Assembly (NCBI GenBank): GCA_030248215.1 | Contig: JASANG010000938.1 | Coordinates: forward strand, 85,383-149,382 | Reading direction: 5' to 3' | Source of the DNA: Enoplolaimus lenunculus | Lineage: Eukaryota; Nematoda; Enoplea; Enoplida; Thoracostomopsidae | DNA length: 64,000 nt | Shown here: positions 1-12,200 of the stretch, piece by piece | Numbering within the stretch: the stretch's first letter is position 1 | How the letters are laid out: every line of letters begins with the position of its first letter | Position numbers and translations under genes: made by a program | Notes under the pieces: model-generated | Seen by the model: the letters and a program-made list of their open reading frames with translations, nothing else | The model's database searches: none | Told to the model about the DNA's origin: nothing

Positions 1-196
1 AACTCAACTCTATTTGGTCGTGGAGACATTTATGCACTGTAATCAGAGATAATTAGCAAATATGTACTATGATTAGGGTTTAGGGTCTCTATCCACCTAC
101 GGACTTTTATTATAGGGATACGGACTCCTATTGCTTGGGACTCAAAATGAGGACCCCCTCTTATTACCCTCCCCCTCTTATTCGTGTCATTACAGT
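1..196. mobile_element. CCCGAATAA-family inverted-repeat element, right part, cut by the window edge
   Basis: It shares the sequence of 24411-24852 (factors: TTATGGACTCTAATTAGGG, ACGGACTC-TATT, CAAAATGGGGACCCCC) and ends TTATTCG-GTCATTACAGT. Confidence 0.7.
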
Positions 197-279
197 GGAT
201 TGTTTATTGACATTTTTGTTTAATAGAAAGATATGATGTGGTGCTTTAACAGAGAAATGTTCAATTTGATAAGTATGTA

Positions 280-429
280 CACTGCAAAAAGTGGTGAATT
301 GACTCTCTCCGAAATAGGCTTTTCCTGAATACATAAACTGAGTCGAAATTCGACTTCACCAGAGTCAAATTCGAGTCCATTTGACTCTAGCGGACTTAAA
401 TTTTGACTTCTCATCATTTTTTGTAGTGT
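280..429. mobile_element. Palindromic GAGTCAAATTCGACTC element
   Basis: It runs from CACTGCAAAAAGTGGTGA to TCATTTTTTGTAGTG. Both halves are reverse complements built from AGTCAAATTCGACTC motifs, so the transcript would fold into one long hairpin. Confidence 0.78.
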
Positions 430-1067
430 ACTTAATCGTTTTTTTTCACTTTTAAAAGAAACCTTGTTTAATAAATGCGTAAGTCAACAAAAGTATGGGT
501 CTTCTGGCAGTGTTTGTGGCACTTGTGTAGTTTTTCACCGCCACTGCGCAAATGTGGTTGCGGATTTTTTGACTTGTAACATAATAAACGTTCTGTTTTC
601 CAGTTTTAAAACTAGTTTCTAGTGCGAAAATTTTTCGTCAATTTTGCGTTACGTTTTTATGGGGATTTTGACAGAATACTAGGCACAATGGAAGGCTGCC
701 GCTCCCCAAACCTCTTGCGATATGCATTATATTATTGATAGAACTAAAATTATTGAAAAAATTTTGAACTGTTTTGGGCATAAGTATGAGAAGCGCTGGG
801 GGTCGGCAGTTCCTCATCCTGCTTAGTATCCTTTTAAATCGCAGGGGTTTCAGGGGGTGACAAACTCCTTAAAATGAAACTGTCGCGTCAATGGAAAACT
901 TTTCCACTGGCGGAAACTACAAAATTGCCGTTTTTGCACACTTTGTCAATGGCTGATCCACGGGGGGCCACCCCGGCCGTGGCCCCCCCAACAGCATCTC
1001 GACAAAAATTATATAGTGTCAATTGCTGTTCTACGCTGTTTATTTCTCTGTTTTATACACAGTAGTA

Positions 1068-1254
1068 TAAGCACGCTTTAAAGTTTCTTGGCCCTGGAGT
1101 CATTTATGCGCTACAATTAGGGATAATAGACATTTATGGACTTTAAACAAGGGTTTAAGGACTCTACCCGCTTACGGATTCTTATTAGGGAGACCGACTC
1201 CTATTAATTGGAACACAAAATGGGGACCCCCCTCTTATTTGGGTCATTACAGTA
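1068..1254. mobile_element. CCCGAATAA-family element, right half
   Basis: Same family as 24411-24852; only the right half, ending TTATTTGGGTCATTACAGTA. A poly-C tract and a GGATCCGCCACTG end follow at 1289-1325, which belong to a different repeat. Confidence 0.75.
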
Positions 1255-1862
1255 TGGGTCAAATATAAGTTTATTACCTGTAAAATTTTGCCCCCCCCCC
1301 ATTTTGAGATCCTGGATCCGCCACTGCTTTGTGTAGTATTGTAGGTGTCATACAGCTTAAATAATGTGATTTTTGGAACTCGAAGCGACCATTTGTCTTT
1401 AGTTCGATAGCTGAGTCAAATAATATGCGTAAACTTTAGCTAAAACTAGAACTAAGATTTCAGAAGCCATTAAAGTGGTTATATATAATCGTATGCCTTG
1501 ATTTTGTGTATTCGCACATACGTTTCAAATTTACTGCATAATTATGTGACGTCGTAACAGTGAGGTTGTGTTTAGGTGGTTGCTCAATTCGGTATTGATT
1601 TGCAAATGACCGCAATGATTAAAGTGTGCATCCGTGTATGCATTTAACTGCGATTACGTTGTGTATTTATGATTGCTTGTTACTTTTTGAGACAATCGCA
1701 ATGGAACGTTGATAGAAACTTTAAGTTAAAGGCAGTACTGTTGCAATACTGATATAGATGGCATACACAAGTTTTGTAAACTTTGAAGCACGAAATGTAT
1801 ACGTGCTTGAGCGCAAGTCATCATGAAAATGACTTTTTTTGCGCCTGGAATTGCTTCGAGGC

Positions 1863-2105
1863 ACACTCAAAATAATATTTCTGATATTTAAGAATTTCTT
1901 AAATTTAAGAAACATGATTAGCCAGGTGCACTTGAAAAGTATTTCTGTTATAATAGAAATGTTTTCAAAAAAGTTTTGAAATAAAGTCTGAAAATAAACG
2001 TTTTCCAGTTAGTTTTAGAAAAATTGTCTTAAATATCAGAAAAATGTTTCAGATTTTCGACAGAAAATACTTTTCAGAATAAACTCAGAAATACTTTTTT
2101 GTGTG
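1863..2105. repeat. About 240-bp AT-rich dispersed repeat, copy 1
   Basis: CACTCAAAATAATATTTCTG to AGAAATACTTTTTTGTGTG. Its two halves are loosely complementary (TATTTAAGA, TCTTAAATA). No ORF. Confidence 0.78.
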
Positions 2106-2348
2106 CATTTGTGCATTGAGGTATGTATGTCAGTGAAAGAACAGAATCCCGAGATGTGAAATTAGACTAACGGACCTAAGATAAAAAAGGCGAGTGCTTA
2201 AGCCGTTTACGTCAGAACGTGACATACGGGCGTCGCATTTTACCAACTTGCGTTTACATTTACCTCTAAGAGAAGATCAGTAAATCTTACAGTTTAGAAA
2301 TAACCAGCCATCAAGCATGAGTATATATTTATAATTGTTTTATCGCTA

Positions 2349-2569
2349 CACTGCAAAAAATGGTGAGTCAAATTGACTCTCTCCGAAATAGGCTTTTCCG
2401 GACTACACAAAATGAGTTAAAGTTCGACTCCGTGAGAGTCAAATTCGACTCAAAGGAATCGCTCAGTGAGTCGAATTTGACTGTGGCGGAGTCGAATTTG
2501 ACTTAGATTGTGTAGTCCGGAAAACCCCTATTTCGGAGAGAATCAATTTGATTAACTAGTTTTTGCAGT
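2349..2569. mobile_element. Palindromic GAGTCAAATTCGACTC element, full copy
   Basis: About 220 bp, CACTGCAAAAAATGGTGAGT to TTTTTGCAGT, with CTCTCCGAAATAGG and CCTATTTCGGAGAG as mirror blocks. Confidence 0.85.
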
Positions 2570-2688
2570 CTAGAACACATAAGACAAACAGTGTAAAAAT
2601 TTGAACACCCGGTTTTCACTGCTGAGAATTTAAAATTCAATTAGTTCGTATTTAAACTTTTATAAGCAAACATTTACTGATAGTAATG

Positions 2689-3227
2689 TCATCGTCTAGG
2701 TAACGGCATATTAATCTTTGTTGTAGGCTGTGACGACCTTTCAGAAATACTCGAACAAGAATCAATAGTTTCATAAGTAACTGTGGTCAGAACAGGTTTC
2801 GATTGAGTCGCAGTGAATTGTGGTCCAGATCGAGATTGCAAATTTGGCATTGAATTTGTTGGTATCGTTGACTTGCTAGTTTTTGAAGAAGAGCACGACG
2901 ATTCTACAGTTTTCGAGCTTTGAACTGAACACACAGACGAAGCTAATGAATTTGAACTGGACTCGAGACCGGAATTTTCGAATTTAGAGAGCAATTTTTG
3001 AGCACGCATAAATCTACAATGTTGACTTGCTGCGGCAACGATTATTGCAACTGCAATCGCAACAGTTATTGAACTGCATACAATTAAAGACGTTGGGTTA
3101 AAACACATCACACGTGTACGGCTGCTTGAAGGAATCGTTGTACGAGATTGAATTAGCGACAAAATCCCATTGTCGAATGTTGAATCGCCGTACACGTTAT
3201 CATCAGTGTGCGACAAAGTCTGTTTTG
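2689..3227 (-). CDS. Exon 13: transmembrane helix and cytoplasmic tail
   Basis: The last exon joins exon 12 in phase 1 through a TTTCAG acceptor. It encodes a hydrophobic helix (LIVCSSITVAIAVAIIVAAA) followed by a basic and Ser/Thr-rich tail ending in LPRR. A C-terminal membrane anchor after the stalk is the rule for ZP precursors. No AATAAA signal was seen in the 90 bases after the stop. Confidence 0.87.
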
Positions 3228-6200
3228 CTGAAAGTATTTATACATAATATATAACTGTTTCCGAATGACCTTTACACGGCCCAAGAGTTTCAATTGCGTT
3301 GCAACGATGCACAAATTAATATTACAGAATATTAAAACTAATTAATATTGCGCGAAAATGTTAGGTACTTGCGAGATATTTTATTGACTCTGCAAAGTCT
3401 TTGAGAGATTTTACCCCAGACATAATTTTAAGCTACGAGTGGAAACTAGTACTTACTCTAGAACAAGAGGCGTTTATCGCTCAATAGTTATAATAATAAG
3501 ACGCTCGGCTCCGAGGGGCTCTCACGTACATGTGGAGATTTTGTGTTGCGCATGCGCGTAATAACTGCAAACGCTGCGCATTATAAATTTTGTGTTCGCT
3601 TATATATACTGTTTGCCTTTTTGTTGTTAAAGCATAGCTGGCCCATGTTACTTTTAGGGCCGTCCCGGTTCCTGGTGGGTCTCTAAGCTTACATTCTACA
3701 CATTTTTTGCTTAGGCTTAGGCTTAGGCTTAGGAATACGTTTAATCTACTGTTCGCCATATTGCCTACGCAGGAAAAGGCGAAGTCAACTTACACGGCAT
3801 TGCTTCATCAAGATCCAAAATTTGAATGCTTGAAAACAGATCGTAGTTATTCGCCTGATCAAAATATATCTCAGACAGGTCATTTGTCTCATCCATGTCG
3901 GTTTGAATGATGTGTGTTCTGGCCAACTCGCGAGGTACTCGGGTAAAGGCTCGTCTCTTGATTGCCGTGTTACCCTCTCGGCCAACTGAATGCCATAGAG
4001 ACTTTTCCGCACGCTTTGATGCGATAATGTCTTTATGACCGAGATCAAATAACCCCCTTGTTCTATCAGGGTGACGAGTGTCAAGTTTATTCGTAATAAT
4101 TCTTTCGTTTCTTCTGTCGTTTTGAAACGGTTGCGTTTGATAGTTTACGTCGTAATTAAGTGCATTTTTTCCAAATCGACGAGTGAAACTTGTTGAACCG
4201 CCACGTTCCACGCGATTGCTCAATGATGGTACTTTGGACGAGGCTGCTGGCATAGAAATGGCATTATTCCAGCTTGGTTGGCTCCGTGTTAATTGTCGCT
4301 CGAAATTCAACACTTCAACTACAGACTGAGGCCGAGTCGTTTGACGTTTCGGCTGATTTTGACTCCAAACAGTTCGATTTTGAAACCTTGCACCAAAGGT
4401 TCGAAAGTCATTTAGTGGTTGCTGAGACGCCCATTTCTGTAGAAGGTCATCTATCGACGGTGACAACTCGATTTCCCTCAAAGCACTTTCTGTTGTCTCA
4501 ATTTTGCTTTCAACTGATAAATCCTGTTCGTCGAGTTGAACACCATCTCTCAAATATTTCACTTCCAAATTCGAAGATTTCACGTTTTGCCACTTCTTAC
4601 CACCTTTGCTATTTACGCTTAAGTATGGTTGGTGACTGTGAACAACTGCTATACCGGAGTTACGGTGAATTCCATCCGTTTGGCTCATTGAACTAGACAC
4701 AGAAGCTGTCTGAATACCACGCGGCGGCAGCATGCTCTCTTCAGGCTGATTTGAACCAGTGGCAGGTAGGTCATAGTATTCATAAATGTAATTTTCTGCA
4801 CTCGATTTACTCTGTTCAGTCACAGCATATTCAAGCAGATTATTATTGTCTGGTACGATGTGTTCATCGTTGTCGAACGCTCCTTCGCCATACAAACTAT
4901 TGCTTTCTTGTGTTAACCCGTCGCCAGTTTGCTCACCGCTATACTCGACATAATAGTATTCGTATTCCGGCGCCACTTCTGGCGAAATGTTTTCCGTATT
5001 TTGAGTCGATGATGTAGTTTGTTCTATTGGATTCATTGTTCCTGAAGAATACTCTGCGCTTATCAACGATTCCGCAACAATTGACGCTGTTTTAGCTTCC
5101 AACAGATGTTCTTTTTTTGTTGTTTCCATCGTTGTCGTTGTTGTTGTCGTCTTCGTTTTTGTTGTCATTGTTGTTGTTGTTGTTGTGTTTGCTGTTGTAG
5201 TCGTTGCTGCTGCTGTTGTTGTAGTTGTAGTTGTTGTTGCTATAGACGAACCACTTGTGAAGTGTCGAACCAAAACTTCAGCGGACGTTTTGGAAATTTG
5301 GTTTGTGGCACTTTGCTTCATATTTGGATTACCCTTTAGAAAATAGCTGTCTTGTTTCGGTTGGTACTTGCTAATTCTTGGACGCATTGAAGATGTTTCG
5401 ATTGTCGCCACAGTTGTCGATGTTGCGCATACTGCAGTCGGATGCGTGGCTGTTGTTCGTTCCTGATTTTTGCCTGCTAAAGTTGTGATTTCTTTCGATA
5501 AAACATCAGTTTCTATTACCGTTACTTTTGCTCGATTTCCATCGAAACCGTATTGGCTTTTGTGTTGTTTGCCAGTATTTTCTGACTTCAACTTAATTTC
5601 TTTGGCCGCGTTTGCGTAATCCGTCTTTGTGAACGACACTTTAGGCTCGATTTTAAACCGAACCGAATGCTGGTATGGTTGATCTGCTCGTCGAGAATCA
5701 GCATAACCATTTCCAGATCCGCCAATGACGCCAACAGACCCGCCGGTTCCGGTGTTTCCAGAACAGCGTGGCGGCTAAAATTGTACATATTATTTACGAC
5801 GACTACAATATTCAAAATTACACGGCAACATTAGCAATTCCTTTAACTTACAACCTAAAAATTCTCTTGTTTATCTGCAGAAATTTGTTACTTTTTTAAT
5901 TAACTGTCGATTTCCGTCCTTATTTACTTAAAAAACAATCGTAAAAAGCCCACTAAAATATCACCTTCACGCCATTTATACCTAAAAATATTTCTAAAAA
6001 AACACTGGGTAAAAACGTTTCGAATTTGAAATTTACTTAAAACCAGCGCTAAATAAGTTATACTTGCAACATGCTTTGTTTTCATAGTACAATCGCTGAC
6101 AGTTAAAAGTCATAGCCTCATGAAAGAAATTATTTTCGACCAGTAGAATATTCTAAATCCATAGTTAAAAGTGTTTTTCTTGCTGATGGAGCCAATTTTG

Positions 6201-9200
6201 TGAATATATTCTCATTGTTGCTATACCTTTAGAATATATGCCCTGTTCAAAAAATACTTCGACATACCACAGCCATTTGACATTTTGTTTCAATTTTCAT
6301 GCACAGCATCACTTGACATCGGAAATACAACGCTGATTTGTCTGCGAATTTGAATGCGTGAGTTTCTTGATACGCACGAAGCATTGTGCCATCGTATATT
6401 AAATCGCTCAGAACGTATTTATCGATACCACATCTATAATACATCACAAATACATATTTCACGTTCAATTTAATCTATGGCGTGCCGCCGAGGGTAAGAA
6501 GCAGAGCCAGCGGTTTTCCCAAGCCATATTTTTCCCACCAGGTATAGAGCCACACTGCCTTATTGTAAAAATTGTTAACAATTTGCGGATTTTAGTTAAA
6601 AAAATTTAATCTATTTTTCGTGTACCAGTCTTTCGAATTTAAATTTTTGTAACCGCCGGGGCTTTTTGTTTGAAAACCATACGCAAGATGACTCGTTTTA
6701 ATTGGTTGGGGACAATTTCTATAGAGGCTTAACCTTTTCAATGGATTAGGGTGTGTTCAAGGGCGTACCCAACGGGTGCCGTAATGGGGCCTTGTCCCCC
6801 CAAATTTGGCTGGCGGCCCCCAAATAGACTCGGCCTATAAAAGTAAACAATCTTGAATTGTAATTGTTTGGGTTCCCAAAATTATTCGGTGCCCCCCAAA
6901 TATAATTTTCAGAGCACGCCCTTGGTTGTGGTTGAAGTTTAGGCTTAGAATCAGTTCACAGTTTACGGGTGTCGCCAAAGCTTAGTATGATGCTCAGAAG
7001 CTTACTATAGTGATCCAAATCAGAGGGGACTGATATTTATTTGGCCTCTCCAGATGGTACCCTCCTTGTTATTCGGTTATGGACTGTTGTTTATTTTTAA
7101 CCCGCCCTTCGTTTTACCGATATATATTCGGTATTGCGACAATGCGTGGAATTAAACGCTCGTCTTGTATAAAAAGCTTGAGCGATAATGTAAGGTTATA
7201 CTTAGTGTACTTTCAAAACATAAGTATGCTTTAAAGTTTCGAACTCAACTTTATATGGTGGAGTCATTAATATGCGCTACAATCAGTGACAATTGACATT
7301 TATGAACTCTAATTAGAGTTTAGGGTCTATTCGCTTTATACGGATTCTGATTAAGAAAACGGACTCCTACTGATTGGGACTCAAAATGGAGACCCTCACA
7401 CTTGTTACTTCGTCTTATTCGCGTCACTGCAGTATATATGGCCAAATGAACGCATTACTTATGAGTGCAAAACCCGTATATTACTAAAGTAACAGACGTG
7501 GCCGGTTGTAAATGAAAATGCTGCCTGCACCCATGCTTAAATTCATACCCACGAGCATCAAGGATTTGAACATCTTCATTTTGTCCGTCTTTTACGAAAC
7601 AGCTGTGTACCAGCATTAAATGCATTGCTTCACCGTCTGAAGTAAAAACATGTTAAAATGTTGTTAATACTATTAAAAAATATAAAATAATAACGTATTA
7701 AAAATATAAAATAATAACCTATGAAAAAATATAAAATAATAACCTATTAAAAAATATAAAATAATAACCTATTAAAAAATATAAAATAATAACCTATTAA
7801 CCTCTTTTCATAATGAATATTTGCAATTTCACATGAGATGTAATTTCAATGTGAGATTCGAACCCGAGTCTCACTGGTTGGAGGCGTTTACGATGACCAC
7901 TGAGCTATAGGAGCTTGACGATCGAGCCCGAGTAGGCTCTCACGTCTTGTAGAGATTTTTCACTGCGCATATATATGTTATAAATGTTAAACACTGCTCA
8001 CCATGTGTGCATTGCTCGTACATTATTATATTTAGTTGCTCATAGTATATTCTATGAGCGAAAGGGTTAATCGAGACGATTGTTAATTAGTCCGATTTTG
8101 TATCTAAAATCCAGTTTCAAACGGAACTTAGTAAATTTGCGTTGTATTAGCGTTTGTAGGCAGAGCGTAACCGAATATCTGTTTCCGGTAAAAGTCGGCG
8201 TCCGTTTCTGTTTTCGTTGTGGAAATTGTACCAAAAACAGGTACTGATATTGTTATGCTCAAAATTAGGAAAAAATTTAGTATATATCTAGAAATGTTTC
8301 AGCAAACATATGCTGCAAGTGTTCGATACCAGTCGTAGTGGGACTACATTTATTTAGCGAAGCTCGAACGCACGTAAGCAATTAACGTAATATGCGAATT
8401 AGCTATTAGCTAACTATTCAATTATCGGTTTTAGAGGTTTGTAAACAATTATTCAGATTCCTCGCACCCGAAAACCTTCAGTAAACCCTAATAATTATTG
8501 AAATAATTTAAAAAGTCCTAGTTTTGTCTTGTCAATTAAGCTAATATGCAAATTAGCTATTAGCTAACAATTCAATTATCGGTTTTGGATGTTTGTAAAC
8601 AATTTATTCAAATTTCTCGCACCTAAAAACCCTTTAATGCTGCAATCATATTGCTTCTAACTGTAATAATTAGTGAAATATTGTAAAAAGTCCTAATTTA
8701 GGCTTATAAACTATGCTAATATGCAAATTATCTATTAGCTAACTGCACAATTATCGGTTTTGGCGGTTTGTAGACAGTCTACACAGATTCCTCGCACCCA
8801 AAAACCCTTTAATGCTAAAATTAGATTGCTTCTAACTGTAATAATTAGTGAAATATTGTCGAAAGTCCTAATTTAGGCTTAATTAATTATGCAAATTAGT
8901 CTGTAGCTAATAAACAGCTTAAAATTTTAAAACCCCAATGCGAGGTTAACACCCCAGGATAATTGGCTTTCAAACAAAAAAGTTTATCAAAATCGGTTCA
9001 GCTGTTCCTGAGATTCTTTTCGGACGGACAGACGGACAGACAGACGGACGGACATCCACCTTTCGACCCCCAAGTACAAAACATAAAGCGCTTCGTTTGC
9101 TCAATAAAATGAATGTTTTGCGAAATGCATTTAAAATCTTATAGCAATTTCAATGCATCCGCTGTTTTTTTCACAGTGAATTTACATTGCATGCCTCTCA

Positions 9201-12200
9201 ACTGTGTTGCCGGAAAATTTAAAAGCAACTTTGAAACTTTTATGAAATGGCATTAAATACCTGGTTCGCATTTCCATACGTGAAATATTTTATCTCCAAT
9301 GGCTGCATACCGAACTGATGGCCCATCTGGTGAACCGGCACGAATGGTGTACGAACAACGAGGCATTGTAATGCGTGCCTGTGCTTCTTCGGTTGTCATC
9401 ATGCTTAAATGTTAGCACTTATACTTTCAAACAAATGCTATTATATCCGTATGCTATTTAAAATGGAAACATTTCTATTTTGCTATTTTATTCGTATGCT
9501 ATTGAAAGTTGAAACATTTTTATTGGGCTCTTAAAACTCTCTTGTTTAATATGCCACAATAGTGTTTGAACTGACGTATAAGTTGAATCATATTTCTTAA
9601 ACCAAGAGTGTATGATACAAGTGTAAGCAACTCTTAGGGTTCAGCATGACACAAAATGTACCCGGCACGCGATGTGTTTTTGGCCAACCCCCCTTATTTA
9701 GAAGAGGGTACAACCTGTGCGAGCCATGGCACTGGATATATCCGTCCTCAAAAACGCTTCGCTTATAGTAGGGGTATTGCATGTGACAGCGACCCTTAAG
9801 GAGGGATCGGCCAAAACCGCAACGCCCAGTTGTACACTTTGTATCATGCGGAACCACAAGATATGCACACTCTTGTATCATGCACCTCTTAGTTAGACAA
9901 ACGGACATTTATGATTAAATATTTCCGATTGAACTCAAAATCACCACAGTTAATACGAGTGGCTGGTATGACAAAAACATTCTGCTTATTTTTGGCCTGA
10001 TCTTTGATTTCAAAACTCTACTACCAACCACTGTGATATCGTTGATCAAAGTCGTGATTCGCAGTCGAAGTCAAAATTATTCGTGACGTATATTAACATC
10101 TCTTCTAACGCTATTTATTTGAGGTCATACGCGTGATCGTAGGTCATTTTGTGAGAAAAAAACTACTGGACCCAAGAATGCCTCCGATAGGATTATACGA
10201 AAACTTTTTTGACGTTCAATAGTTCAAACGAGCGTTCGACTAATTTATCTTTTAGGATATCAGTTTTGTTGATTTATAATTCCCAAGCTGAACACCATCC
10301 AAACTTTGGTCAAATGAGTTCCGGATGCTCAGACGCGACGAAATGCATTTGTTCCGCTAAATGATTTAAGCTAAGATTTGCTCAAACTAATTTAAAACAC
10401 GAAAGATATATACTTTAAATATTTCAAAGTACAGATATTTGTTTTGTGTTTGATAATTGCAAATTTGTACACCGTAGGTGTATGTGTAGTTGACTAAACC
10501 GTCATTCAGAGCCAAATTAAGCACTTTGGGCCAGTCAAAAGCGAAATAAAACAACTTGGGCTAGCCCAAAGAGCAGAATAACGGTTTGGGTTAGTCAAAG
10601 GCGGAATACTTGGGCTAGCCTAAGGTGGAAGACAATGATGTACATTTCTGAGTAAAACTGTTTGGTCAATGTTATTCTTATGGGTGCAATAGTAGTGTAT
10701 AAGCATAGTACTAAGCCTAAGCTTTATCGTAAAGATAAATTTTATAGCTAAGCCTAAGCCTAAGCCAAACAAAACTCCAATCCATATTGTGTAAGTATGT
10801 CATCAAGGTAATAGCAAATCATCACGCCTGTAGCTTGAGCAAAAAGAAACTTCTACCACGGGCAAACCTAAGTCGTAAATCCGCTCTGGACTAGCCCAAT
10901 TCGGAATTGGATTATATTGAGTGTTAATATAATGAACTAACACAGCAACTGCAAATTTTATGTTACGTTGGTAAACTTGTATTTTTAAGTGATTTATCGT
11001 GATAAAAACTACATAGCTAACTTAAATTTTTCCTCGCCACACAGGACGCTATCTGAACTCTACAACCCAGTATTCTGGTGGCGTCCATGATAAGAAATCT
11101 AATTGATCAGTTCAGTTTACAACTGTATCAAACCTTTTTTGTGAGTTCGTTTTTCTGATTAGACAAGCATGTTAAACATGTTGTTTTGGCTAATTTAGCC
11201 GAACATAAACATTGACACATTTTCCAGTTATATCTTTAAACTTTGCCGCTAACTGCATGGCCGTTTCTCTGTCTCCCACGAGAAAGAAACATCTAAATCT
11301 GGTAACTTCTGGAGTTATCTTCAATACGCCAACCAAAACTAAATTTTCTTTCTGGTGAACCGCGTCTGGTTCAATGCAATGCGCCACAATGGCACTTAAA
11401 TTAGCGTTTGTTGTAGTTTTTGAGTTTATATTTTCCCCTAATTTTAACATTTTGTGTATACATAAAATTTATGCGCTGACATGACGCAAAGAAGGCGTCG
11501 TGTCGGTACAATACTGTTTTGCAGAACTTTTTCAGTTGAGAGAATAGGGAACTTGATCCCGCCGGCTTTAATATAATTTTGTAGCATCGTAATTTTTCAG
11601 ATGTGGTGTCAAAGTATGATATTTCATATCAGTTTAATGTGACCGTTAGAAAACTGTTAAATCAGTTTTAAACCAAAGTGCGCAGAATTCATGAAACCCT
11701 GTTCACGAGTAGCTGAGTGGTGATGGTATACGCCTCCCACTCCAGTCACTAGAGTTCGAATCCTAGCATAAAAGTAGGTCTCAGGGGAAATAGAAAATAT
11801 TCATGTGAGAAAGTGTTAAGCGAAAAAATTTTCAATTTACTATCTATAATGAATTATTTGCAGCGGCAAGTTTTTCGAACGGGATTTTGAAAAGAACTAG
11901 TTGCAGCTGCAAGTTCTCGCAGCAAAAACTTGCACGTGTGAATCTGGCTTAATCTTGCAACCAGTTAATATGGATCAGCTTATCTTTTCCTGTCTAAACA
12001 TATCAATTTTTATAGTCTATCTTCGTCATGACTTCAAGCGCTAATGAGCTATCGGTGAGCAAGCGGGTTAGGCTCAAGTTTACATCGTAGAAAAAAAACG
12101 GGGGTATCAAACACGAACTGGACTTCAAAGAGCAGCAAATTAATGTCCACTTGGACAACACCGAGCGTTACAAGAAGACCGTCAAAATCCGCACGAAACG

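Noticed and set aside
4274-5017. Plus-strand frames of 88-140 codons
   Set aside because: Shadows of exon 12, which has splice junctions and a continuous reading frame on the minus strand.
5106-5339. Cys-rich frame on the plus strand
   Set aside because: It is the antisense of the Thr tract in exon 12 of the vWA-ZP gene.
8386-8930. Tandem units as a CRISPR-like array
   Set aside because: Units are 165-bp diverged tandem repeats without alternating constant and variable spacers, in an animal-type genome.
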